Of a stretch of DNA of 64,000 nt, positions 31,501-43,058 are shown piece after piece. The stretch is from positions 227,001-291,000 of the forward strand of contig JAKOGI010000144.1 in the NCBI GenBank assembly GCA_029747015.1, in the 5' to 3' direction. The position numbers were made by a program, and so were the translations under genes. The notes below the pieces were generated by a model. It searched no databases, had not been told where the DNA came from, and saw only the letters and a list, made by a program, of their open reading frames with translations. Numbering within the stretch: position 1 is the first letter of the stretch; every line of letters starts with the position of its first letter. Origin of the DNA: Carnegiea gigantea. Lineage: Eukaryota; Streptophyta; Magnoliopsida; Caryophyllales; Cactaceae.

Positions 31501-34500
31501 TTCCCTACCTGAAGAGTGTAGAGACCAGAATCCAGCTTCCTATTGTACCTCTCCTCCTCATCCATCTGCAACATTTCACACCTAACATTAATTTCCAATA
31601 ACAAGCTGTTGCTAAGTAAAAAATGATTTTAGTAAATGCACCTCAAAATCATCAAGTTCTAGTTGGTCCAATCGTGCAGTCTCTGCTTTCACTCTTTCAG
31701 AGTATCTATAGAAGAAAATCTTCCAGCATGAGTAAGAAAAGGAAATAAAATTCTCCATCAAGTCATCGGCAACCAGGAGTCAGAAAGCACCCAAATGATG
31801 AGCTGGTGAAATTACCTCACATAGATTTCCATAAGCCTGTCTATCTTCTCACATTCATTTTCGACAAACTTGCTCAACAATCTCTCTCTTCTGGAACCCC
31901 TCAAAACCCCAGCTGCAAAAGCCCATGAAAATTAAGACAATTCATTAGCCGATTCTATACAGGTGGTCCCAGGAGAAGGCAGTTCAAACAGATACTAAAG
32001 TCTACAGCATATGGTTATGAAGTTGAGATAATATCCCCAGCAACATTCCTTAACACAATGAGATACTTCGACCGCGTTGGTTGACAGAAGTCGCTCAAGA
32101 CGCAAGATATATCTAAGAACACAAAGACAAAAACAAAACAAAACAAAAAAACACAATTACAGAGATGGTCAGGGAAGGTTAAACTCGAAAATATAGTTAT
32201 CTCACTGGAACAAGCAGTGAGAAGGAGAATGAGTGCACCATGATTCAGAAAGCATAAATCCAAGTTTGCTCTATGATAAAACAACTCAAATTAAATTTTC
32301 CAAGAACACTGCTGTGCATACAAAATTCTTTTCCTCACATAATGAGATAGCATATTTATAATCGTACTAGAAGTAGCTATGAAGACTAATAAAGCCATGG
32401 CCTAATTATTAAATTCCGCTATTGTAAACATATTTCACAATCAACCAAACACATGGACAAATACAAACTAAAGGTTACTTCCTAACTATATTAAGGAGAC
32501 CTACCTAAAGCAGTTTCTACTTATAACCATTCTTTAATTGCTAATGCTAGCCATGAATTGCAGATATTTAGCAGACAATTTTCAACTTCATGGCTCATTC
32601 AAAGCAAATGATCAGTGTGTTGACTACAAGTTCCCAGTTTGAGATTTCGTTTTCCATACATAAATCATAGATTTAATCGCCATTTCAGTTAATCATGACT
32701 GTTAATAGTACATTTTTGGGGGTCAAATTAGAGATTCTGAAAGTTCTGAAGTTTGAAATATTTGATGAGGACCTAGAATAAAATTTATGTAATAGGAAAT
32801 AGTAGTCAATGATACATATTAAAGATACCAGAGGGCCTGCCAAAGCACCAAGACAATATAAGATGAATGGACTGCAATCTTCCGAGAAGGCTAAAGTCTA
32901 AAATGGCAAAATGGACCCTAGTCAAATTGACAGTAATTCATGGCTGACAAAAAAAATGGGATAATTGGACATGTCATGGATTTGTTTGCCTGCTTACCAA
33001 ATAATGATGAAACAAGTGATATAATCCGCTCTTCTAGGTCCTCCCGATAGCGCTCTTTCTTGTTCTTTTTGCTAACTGGAATCTGGGGAATTGATGGAGA
33101 AATGACCATTAGCTCATAAGCATAACTTAGTACCAGAAACCAACACCATCAACTTCAATGCAACATGGGATCAAAAGCATCTTCGAATATTGAACTTCAT
33201 ATGAACTTAAAAAGAACAATCTAGCAGTCAGCTAATAGAAAGATTAGCACTAAAAATATGATCTAAACTTTTGTCATGCTTTTTAAAAACCACACATCAC
33301 CTACTTCCTGTATGTGGTGTCCAAACTGCTTTTGAGTTACGCCTTTTAAAAAAATAGCAAATCTAGATTAATGATTCTGCTGGAGACATCATGATACTAA
33401 AAGAGCTGCATTAAAATCCTTACGCCATCAGCAATGGACATTAACGGCTTACTATGGTTAACAGAATTGTCCTATTGTGGCATGAAGCTCAAAGCATTCA
33501 GAATTAGGGTTTCCCATCAGTTACTCTTGTGACTATAATTTTATTGGTTGCTCAGCTCCATGCCTAATAACTTTGTCACTTCTTTTTGCTACTAAGTTCA
33601 TGTCCATACAAAATAACATTTGAAAGCAGACAACTCTCCAAGGCATCTGCGAACAATACTCCGCCCATTACTTCTTATTTCTTGAACAACACTAACCAGC
33701 GTTCCCATGCCTTTCCTTCAGTCACTTTGTTGTAAATACTAACATGCATAACGTAATCCTTCTATCCGACATATCCGGAAACCCTTTTCTTCAATCACGT
33801 TTATGCAGAGGCCGTCATCCAAGCATTTTGCCTATTCATACATTAAAAGATCTCCAATTTGCATAGGAGCATCCCACATGGCAGACACATTCGGGCACCA
33901 TTTCTGACAGAAGCATGCATTACTTCTGACAAGATAAATTAAACCAAACCCAACCCAACCCAACCCAACCCTTCCCCACCCCACCTAGAGAGGGTAAGAA
34001 GGGATTAAGTGTATGGAGCCCTATTGCAAACAGATTATCTTTCTTGGAGCCTAAATATAAGAAGTTTTGGTTCCCCACGACTTCCTAGTGAACGAACCAG
34101 GTCGAAGTTGGTTGGCAATTTTGCTTCAGTCCATAACAAATGTAAAGTTGAGACTACCAAAAGTGACAATTTTCATCTGCCCAGTGAGTGGACAGTACAG
34201 CAGTTCAATGAGCAAGTGCGTCAGGATGCAAATTTATATTATGTTTTTCTTCTTTCTATGACTTCATTACTCTTTATCTCAAGCACAATCCACTACTTCC
34301 AAACAAAAGAGAATATCAGTTTTCATTTATCAGCAATCATTGGATGTGTGAACAAGCCAATCTCATCAAACACTTATTGAAGTTCTAAAAATAGCATGAA
34401 ACAGGGGCAATAGAAATATCATAAGGTGGTTATGATCAGGAGCGTAGTCCAAGAGATGGCAATAAGACGATCATGTGGGAGGACGAGACGAGCTAGTGTT

Positions 34501-37141
34501 ATCATACAATTTTTTTTTTCAGGATAAGGAAAAACAAAATATGAAAGAGGAAGTCCAGTAATGAGAAAGATATACCCCCCCCCCCCCCCCCCCGGGGAAA
34601 AGAGAAGAGGAGGGTGGGGGGAATGAGACGGCGTCCAAGAAACAAGTTAAGATCTCTCAAGGACCCCTTATATGAGAGCATCAGAGGATATCTTTGTAGT
34701 GGACCCTAAGAAATTGAGTTCTCGAGCTCCTAGTCAATTAAGCCTACTCTTTCCCAGCTGAATCAACCACATTCTTATGCTTCGTATACAGAACGAATTT
34801 CAGTGCATTTGGCTTCCCCCAGCCTGCAAAAATATGACATGACCCTCATGACACATACACTCAGCCATAATCAAGATCCTACTTCCATGGTGTAGAGCTA
34901 CGCTCTTGATTTTGCCTCTCCAAAGGTCCCTACATGCTCTATAGAGTGGCACTAAAAGCATTGTACGGTTTTCAAACACATGAAGCTCCCCCCTCTACCT
35001 TCAAGCCACAACTTTGATTTCTCTTAGGTTTCCCACTACTAACCCACTACCTTTACACAAAGACCAATTACCCACAAAAGAGCGTATTTATCTCAAACAT
35101 TAGCCTTCTTATCCGATATAGCACCATATGAAAGTTGGTTGCTCCGACTTCCGGAAAGGCTCCACCTGTTTCAAAACAAAACTGTCAGGACCATCCATAG
35201 AGTCCAGTGCATCCACTCTAGGCTGCTGATGCTCTAGTACAGCAGTATGAACACTGACAGTTCCCTCTGTTTAGAGGATTGGATGGGGACACTACCAGAT
35301 CATATTGGTGGTCTACTCATATGCTCAGTCCCAAACCTTAACTATTCACTGATCTGGGTATAGTGAGAGGAATATCCCCAAATCACCAGCAATGTTGATA
35401 TTCAAGCCCACGAGATCTAGCGTGATGGTGATGGATCCTGCCAAGGCCAATAGCATGCCCAAACAATGTTTCGCTCTGAAGTCCCTAACTCAATGTCTAC
35501 GCATTATTACTGGTAACTTCAGAAACCCCTAGATCTAAAAAACTGGCAAATATGATTTGAAAAACTGGTAATTCCAGGGAAGTAAATAATGTTCCGATCT
35601 TGACGCCTTGCAAAGCAGAAAACAAACATTTATACAAACAACATTAATTCCTCCCTGGGCAGATGCATTACCAACCATTATATGGACATTGGACCATATT
35701 TGGGAGACCAAATTTTGCAGCTGCAGACATATGTCAACACACTGAAAATAGTATGGCCCATTTAAGAACAAAACTTGCTGTTCTTTCTCTATTCTCAATT
35801 TTCTTGGACTCCTATCTGGGTGCAGTGGAGAGTACTCTCTATTCTCTTACTCTTAATCAATATCCAGTACTACTATATGACCATACTCTTATTTACACTG
35901 ACTCATTCCCCCTTAACAATTTATACATAAATTCCCCAACACAGCGAGACTCCCAAAGAATTTTATTATCCATTTTCTCAAATAAACTCCCAAAAAATAG
36001 CCTAAAGCTTGACTCTTGGATGCTTGCACCTCAACTCAATGTAGGACTCCTGAATAATTTCATTAGCCACTTTCTCAAACAAATAGCTCATTCGCACCAC
36101 TACAGCATTCCCGAAGCAAACTAGAGACAGGTGCAGAAGTAAGCATACACATATCTACAAGTCTAAACAGTGGCAGGTAACTTAAAAAAAATATTCATAA
36201 CATATCTCATATAGGGGGTGTTTGGTTGCATGAGCTGCTTGGAAAAAAAGAGTTGTTTGGAAACTTTTAGCTGTAAAGAGCTAAATGAATGTTTGGTAAA
36301 GAGTTGTTTTAGTCCAAACAGCTCTGTTTCAAACAACTCTTCCATTAGCCTTCTACAAAGAGCTTTTTATGAAATTTATTAATCCAATAGTTTAAAGAAA
36401 TTACATGCTTGCCATGAATGAATCTTCTTGTTGCTACTTGATGTTCAATTTCAGCTCTTGTCCTCTACACCATCCCTTTGTTTTATCATCAGTTGATGCC
36501 TTTAATTTTTATTTATTTGTTTTTTTTATAGTTACGTCTTCTTTCTCTATTCCATCCTGTTCATTTGAATTTAAATGACTAATTTGTCTTGTTAAAATTG
36601 CAATCACACGACCAAGAACAAGCCATGTTGTTGATCATGATTCCAAAAACTTCATTGTCTTGATTTTTTGTTGCATTGGGTTATTTGTCTCTATTTGGGT
36701 GACATTTGGGGAGGAAGAATGGCTTGATCATTATTTTTTGTTATGAAAAACTGAAATTTCCACAAGAAAATATTCTTTGATATGAATATATATTTGTCAG
36801 TGGCCAATGTAAATTATCTACTTTTGCTATGGAGTGTGATGAATTGGATGGCTGGTTTACCCCTTGATATTTCTTGTTTAATTGAGTTTCCATATGGGGT
36901 TAGTTCTTCCTTTTCCATAATATTCATATTAGTATCAGGTACTTTTGGTCATTGACTCTAACGAAGGTCAAGTAACTTAAAATTCAAAAAAATTTCAATT
37001 TATAATAACATTTTAATAAATAACAAAGTAAAGTTATAAGAGGTGGTATCACATAATATATGCAAATTGAAACAAAAAAACAAAAATAATCAATACAAAT
37101 TACATAGAACTAGCAAGAAACTAATGTTTTATAGATGAAGT

Positions 37142-37180
<39 letters not shown>

Positions 37181-38579
37181 TTAATTCTTCTTTAAAAGAA
37201 AATTAAGCAACTAATAATTGAAAAATCATGTTCAATTAAATCGTAATTTAGAGATAAGGGTATAAATGAAATTTTACTGAATACCTTTTTCAGAAACAAC
37301 TAATGTTACCAAACACTCTTTCTGAATAGTTAATTAAAACAGTTAGTGCAAACAACTAATCTAAACAACTAACGGCTAATACAAACTAACAGTTATTTGC
37401 CAAACAAGGTCACACATTATTTGCATCAAATAACATTAAATGGATGCTCAAAGGCAGTAATTAAGGGAGAACAGAACTTGCCTTACCCATAAAAGCAGCG
37501 AATGCAGTTTTCAACCCAAGAACATCAACAAACCGCTCACAAGCAGGAGGATATTTGGTCATTGCAAAATCCAATGCCCTTATGGCAGAACCATACGCCA
37601 ACTTCTTCTGCTTCATTATAATGATCATCAATTCAACTCCCTCAGCCTTCACAAACCTCTCCTTATTCTCCAAGGGCATCAACAAACAGCACAAGCAATC
37701 GAACAAGTTCTCAACCATCTCCTCCTCCTCCGAGCTCTTTGGGTCCTTGGACTTGTACATAGCCACTGCCTGAAGCACCACATCGACACCATTCATCTGC
37801 CCAAGCCGCTTCTGATTGGCAGTGCTATTCTGAAGCAAAATAGCCAATATCTCCGAAGCATACTGCTTGTTTGCATCAAACTCTCTCACCTTAATCTTCC
37901 CTAACAACCATCTAAGCAACTTAGTCTTCTCAGACACAATCTCCGCCACCGCAGGCTTAACCTCGATCAAATTCTCAATCGTCGCAAGGGTACTATGAAC
38001 TGCGGCCGCCTCATCAGGATCACTCTCGTTCAACCGAAGCAAATTCTGAACAAGCAATTCCAGCGCATTGTTCTCAACAAGATTATCAACCAAAACCCTA
38101 GCTGGTTCATCATTATCCTCCAAAACATCCTCGTCAGTGAGGTCCTGGAGGAGAGAGACGACATCAATGGCGATATCAGTGTTGTCATGATTCAACAGTC
38201 CAAGAATAGAAGGAATGGTGTTGAGATTGACGAGCTCAGGATAGAGTTCTGGGCCGCCAGCCAGGAGCTTGAGCTTCTGGAGCTCGTCGTGAAGCTCGAC
38301 CTCAGAGTCGGCGAACTTTTCCGGCTGGTCGGGATACTTGAGACGAGCCTCGATGTTGTCGCGAAGACGGCGCTCGAAGGCGAGTACGAGCTTTTTTAGG
38401 GTTTTGAGGTCTAGGGTTTCGACCGTTGATTGAGATTTTTCGATCGCTTCGAGGAGAGAGAGATCGACGCCATTGTCGCCGGAAGCCGGTGGCAAAGTGG
38501 GGTACCCGTCAGCGTCAGCGTCAGCGTCTTCTCGCCGTCGCTTTAGCGAAGGGTGGTTGCGAGGGTTTGCGATCTCCAT
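28577..38579 (-). CDS. CTNNBL1: Beta-catenin-like protein 1 (CTNNBL1), armadillo-repeat spliceosome-associated protein
   Basis: Eight exons in consistent phase: 37482-38579, 32998-33082, 31816-31912, 31642-31705, 31509-31565, 29282-29319, 29113-29194 and 28577-28669, for 537 residues (plant and animal orthologues are about 530-565). The first exon carries an N-terminal basic motif (SLKRRRED, probably nuclear localisation) and most armadillo repeats (ELVNLNTIPSILGLLNHDN, VVSLLQDLTDEDV, RALDFAMTKYPPACERFVD). Later exons carry KKNKKERYREDLEERIISL, GSRRERLLSKFVENE, DEEERYNRKLDSGLYTLQ and the terminal EYHDNIGDLDGPEEKERAQS. In animals CTNNBL1 binds CDC5L and the PRP19 complex; the plant protein (At3g02710 family) is expected to act there too, by homology. 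The start is the ATG at 38579; the frame stays open upstream but only from a non-ATG codon. Intron 1 uses GC-AG. Confidence 0.95.
29320..31508 (-). other. CTNNBL1 intron 5
   Basis: 2.2 kb. It contains a G17 run at about 29785 and a 5'-truncated LINE tail (31168-31290). Plus-strand frames such as 30461-30703 have no recognised family. Confidence 0.6.
31168..31290 (-). mobile_element. 5'-truncated LINE 3' tail in CTNNBL1 intron 5
   Basis: On the minus strand it ends TTTTTCCTTGTCAAAAAAAA and before that reads TTTTGTAGGATGCTATC, matching the 3' end of the LINE at 6480-6575 (TTTTGTAGAATGG ... TTTTTCCTTGTCAAAA). No coding part is left. Confidence 0.6.
33945..33985 (+). repeat. AACCC microsatellite
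   Basis: About five CCCAA units followed by a C-rich stretch inside CTNNBL1 intron 1. It is not the plant telomere unit CCCTAAA. Confidence 0.7.
34508..34565 (-). mobile_element. LINE 3' tail fragment in CTNNBL1 intron 1
   Basis: The minus strand reads TTTTTCCTTATCCTGAAAAAAAAAA, similar to the LINE 3' ends at 6566 and 51010, with no recognisable upstream part. It lies next to a C-run of about 20 (34574-34593). Confidence 0.4.
36214..37412. mobile_element. Possible MITE-like inverted-repeat element in CTNNBL1 intron 1
   Basis: The left end GGGTGTTTGGTTGCATGAGCTG and the inverted right end GACCTTGTTTGGCAAATAACTG pair partly. Near both ends are several copies of an AGTTGTTT(A/G)GA-type unit in opposite orientation. 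A TG microsatellite lies at 37149-37175. I could not fix a target duplication, so the borders and family are uncertain. Confidence 0.4.
37481..37482 (-). other. GC donor of CTNNBL1 intron 1
   Basis: On the minus strand exon 1 ends ATGGGTAAG and the intron begins GCAAGT; the acceptor at 33083 is CCCCAG. Joining them keeps the frame (FMGK to IPVSKK). The neighbouring GT (ATGG|GTAAGG) would put exon 2 into a frame with an early stop. GC-AG introns form about 1% of plant introns and this donor (AAG|GCAAGT) matches their strong consensus. Confidence 0.8.
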
Positions 38580-41500
38580 CTCTGTCCCGCCGGTTTGTGA
38601 GCAGAGTGTTCCCAGTGTCTCCAACGAGTGGAACTAGGTTTATTTTCCGCCGGGGAGTGAGAATCGTCTGGCCTTTTGATTTTGTTAATTCCCAAAAACA
38701 AAGCTACATATCTTATAATTAAATATTAATGTTAATATTAATTTTTACTGTGGTTCCATTAAAAAAATAATTTACTGTTATGCAAAGTTATATGCAATAT
38801 ACAAAATTATTTAATATTACATGTATATCTTATAAGATATTTCAATTCATACAGTTTGTCATTTCTCTTACTTTATGTTCCTGAAATCATTCTCATTTTC
38901 ATTGGTTTTAATGTTCAAAAGAATGATTGTATGCTATGTATTATAGAACTAAAATCCTTAAACTAGATACGAGCATTATAGATGCACTAAATTATGCAAC
39001 TAATGATCAGATTTTGTAATTTACATTTTTGTAATCATTAAATTTACAGCTTTCATATGGAACAATAACAAAATGATGAACTTATAATGTGATGAATTCC
39101 AATTTTAAAAAAACGTAGTTGAAATACCTATAATGATAAACATAAACTCGAAAATAATGATTGCTTTTTGTTGATATAAAAGGTCAACTTAGTGTGTTCA
39201 ATTAATATCAATGATAATGATACGCCGGCGTAAAGATAAAAAATATGAACATTACAGATGAGGTCTGCATATGAGTGACTGCCTTAAAAATGATGAACCT
39301 TAATATGAAGGATGATGAGTATGGGTATGCAACATCAGTGATATATTTGTAACAAAGTTGTTAACCTTCATAGTTGTGTATTTTAAAAAAAAAGTTGAAA
39401 AGGCTTAGAAAATACATGTTACTTAGAGGCATTTATCCCTGCTTGCATAGGAGGGGGAGCCAAAGTATGCACGCATTGAATTTAAATCTATTTTAACAAT
39501 TCTTAATAACATTATTTGTTAGGATAATTGTCCCTAATGTAAATTAGGGGTTGGTATTAAAAAATGCATGGTGAACTTTTCAAGACTAGTTGAATGGATC
39601 GAGTAAAATTTATTGAAAAAAACATCAAAAGAGAAAAAAGAATGAAAAACTATCATGAAGAGAAATATGAAAGAAAATATTCTTTAAATGGTCGTATGAG
39701 TGTACCAAGTGTAGTCCATCCAATTGACACTTGTCATGGTTGTTTGAACCACAATGTACAGTTATATTTTGGAAACCGCATTGTAGTAATTTCATTCATA
39801 CATGGCTAAACTACCTAGCGTTTTATTAGATTGTTGATTTAATTCACTCAACATTATATACCATCAAGAAAAAAGAAACACAATAAAAAAATAGATTAAA
39901 TCATGAGGAAATACAATAGTACAAGGAGCGAATGTGTATTCAAAGTTTTTCTTCAATATTTTTTTCAACCCAAGCATATGTGGGAGTTGGGTTTAGTAAT
40001 CTCATAATCAACCAATCAAACTTACAAATTGACCCGGTCAATATGACATGCGAGGTTAACTAACTCAACAAAAAATGAGAGCGGCGCAAAAAGTTTGGGC
40101 TCTAACTCACAGCAGGGGAAAATTCTTCATTCGAAAGGGGTCTGAAGTTAACATAAGAAAAAATATCAAATCCCCGATAGAGTACATGGTAAAATTATTC
40201 CCATAAATGTCCCACTCACTTTCGTGGGTATTTGATCCTCATTTTGGTCGCCATTGTAAAAATTACACATATTGACTTCGCTTCACATGATTTTTATGCA
40301 TACATTCAAAGTGTATACAAGAAAATTTATGTCCATTAAATATATAAAAATATTTTTCTTGTATCCTAACCCCCACTCCAGTGTTCTTTATTAATATTTA
40401 CCATGCACATCATTTGTGCTTTAGCCATAATCCACACATCTATGCTCACTGGTCTTGAAAAATTGACCTCCATCAGGTTTGCTTCTTCCCAGAACAACAA
40501 ATTCTTCTCAACTTAAGTCTTACCCTGATATCTTCTTCTCGTTGTTTGGATTCTGTGACATCAACTCAACAATATCAACTCCTCGACTTATGGACATCGA
40601 TGTAGCACATTTGTCTTCATACTCAAAGGGGGTTGAGTTATCTTACTATTTGCTGACATTTTGAGTCCTAGTAGTTGTAACTAATTTCGCTAGACACATA
40701 TCACCCCTTTATGTCTCTCTCCCTCGCACGTGATGTTCACCGCCTAAATTATAAGATTGAGCTAGATTTTGGTTGGCCAACTTATGGTTTCTTTGTTTAT
40801 GATGGGAACAATCATGCTCGATGGTAAATTTTATATCTTACATTGTAAGAGGCAGATATGCTTCAATGTTGGAATATGTAGTCAATCTTTTTGCTTTTCA
40901 GTTGGATTTTTTGAATTTTCAGTAGATGTTGTTCTAATATTGTTCATTTAAATTTCCGCGTACAATATGTTATTTTCTATGATAGGTCCAACATACGTGC
41001 ATTCTCAAATTGTTTTCAAATGCTATGTTTTTAATCTTTACGAAACTTTTTAAATGTTGTCTTCAATTTTATATGCCAGCCACCCCCCTAAAATTCATGT
41101 TGCTTTCCATGTTGGAGGTTCGTTGGAGATTGGGGCCCGTGGTGAGGGCAAAGAGGACAATTCCTCGGTAGCGGGAATTAAGAAAAGAGGCTGATGTCTC
41201 TTGCCATAACTACCTAGGTAGGCTAGGACTATGGTATAATTTTCTGGCTCGAGTGCTAGACCCATTTTGCATGACGTATTTAACTATTTTCTAGATTTGC
41301 TAAGTCGCTAGTCATAGATTTAGTCAAATTTGCTTAATCGGTTTTTTTTTTTGTCTACATCCAAATGTGCACATATTTAGTCTAATATAAAATCGACAAG
41401 GTTAATATACCTTATTTTGCTTGATGTATGGACGGGTGGAAACAATACAGTTTTTGGGGGATTAAAAAAGGGAGGCATATATCAAGATATGTCAAGATTA

Positions 41501-42162
41501 TGGTTTAGTTTTGCAGCTTGGTCGACCCTGTATGGTGCAATTCATTATTCTCTAAACTGCCAATTCATTAGTCAGGTGTCGAGTTAAATCTATACAATGG
41601 ATTTCTCAACTCTACATCTAAGTGGGTATATATATAACATAATACAACAACTTTTCCTCCCAATATGGGTCATACTTTACGGGGTATGGGAAGATATAGA
41701 TATAGACAACTTTACTTTTACAAGTATCTATATCTATAAATACGTCAATTCTGAAAGACCCACATAAAAATTTTGAGAAAAATATTTTTCAAGTTGAAAA
41801 TTTTGTGAAACACAAAACGTTAAAAAGTAAAAAAAATAAATAAATGAATAATAGATACTCAAGTACACAGTTATCTGAGAAAAGTAAAAAATTCAGGGGC
41901 TCTATACATGAAACCTTAATCGTGCAGAAAATGAGACAATATATATAATGAGTTCACAGCTAAAAAATATATATGTATGAATAGAATAATATATACACGA
42001 CGCAAATCACGGTAAGAAAATATACATCATCTAACCTAAAATAAATAGGGGGAAAAAAATCAAAACGACCAACATCTCCCACAAGTACTACCACACTTCG
42101 AAGCCCGCCAACAACAATGATTATATATCCGACCATCTATGCTGGTAATAGCAACCATTCAT
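38580..42162. other. Intergenic, nothing recognised
   Basis: 3.6 kb of AT-rich sequence upstream of the CTNNBL1 gene. Short open frames (for example 39594-39809) show no known family and poor coding character. The first 100 bp upstream of 38579 are GC-rich, as for a 5' leader. Confidence 0.5.
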
Positions 42163-42165
42163 TTA

Positions 42166-42443
42166 GGTTCTGTTCGATAAAATTAGCTGTTCAAGTAGCA
42201 GATAAATGTTTAGAAAGCGGATAGCGTTTCTAATTTAGCTAGAATAACAGCTAAATTTACATTAATCAGTTAGCATAATAGCTAAATTTATTGAACACAT
42301 TAGTTCCAACAGCTAATCTAAATAGCTGTACGCTAACAGTGAAATTAGAAATGCTATCCGTTATCTAAATAGTTATCCGTTACCTAAACTGCTACCTAAA
42401 CCGCTATTCGTTACTTAAACAGTTAATTTTGCCGAACAGGACC
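42166..42443. mobile_element. Tourist-like MITE (PIF/Harbinger)
   Basis: 278 bp with target duplication TTA (42163-42165 and 42444-42446). The terminal inverted repeats GGTTCTGTTCGATAAAATTA and GGTCCTGTTCGGCAAAATTA match in 17 of 20 bases. It has no coding capacity and contains internal AGCTA/TAGCT repeats. Confidence 0.8.
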
Positions 42444-42446
42444 TTA

Positions 42447-43058
42447 ACTGTTACACTAGCTGATTGATGTAAATTGACATAAAAGGATATAGGTAATTTC
42501 TAAAGATAAAATTTTTAAAGGATATTTTTAACTAAAAAATATGAAACACTACTTTTAAATGTCAAACGTTAATAGTATTAGTTTTTCAAAAATGATAATT
42601 AAAATGTTAAACGATACTTAAAATATTAGTAAAAACACTAATTTATTGAACATTAAAAATTAACGAACTAGTGTATTAAATTAATTAAAATATTAAATAC
42701 AATCCAAAGTCCTGAAGCCGACCACGGCGTTAGTCTCTTAACCACTCCCAACATTCTACTTCTCGAATTTTCTAGCAGCGATTCTATGTATTTTTTTTGT
42801 TCATTTACTGATTGCCTGTATTTATTGTTTAATTTTTAGCTGTACCTCCAAAATTATTGATTTCAGGGTCAGCAGCAAAACGTGTCCGGTGTCCGCCTGT
42901 ACTACTACGCGCACTTCTTGTTCAAGTCTCTCCCTCTCGAAAAGAAAAAGATAGCTACAAGAAAAGTCATCTTCTCCGTAGATCTCCCAACGCCCTTTTC
43001 TCTCTAGAATCGCAAAAATTCTCTCTCTTCTCGTTCCCGATCTCGTTAATTCACTGCC
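42447..43058 (+). promoter_or_regulatory. Upstream region and 5' leader of the RABF2 gene
   Basis: AT-rich to about 42850, then a CT-rich leader (TCTCTCCCTCTCG, TTTTCTCTCTAG) up to the ATG at 43059. No clear TATA box was placed. Confidence 0.4.

Noticed and set aside
38580..38624. A start for CTNNBL1 15 codons upstream of 38579.
   Set aside because: The codon at 38624 is TTG, not ATG; the first ATG in frame is at 38579.
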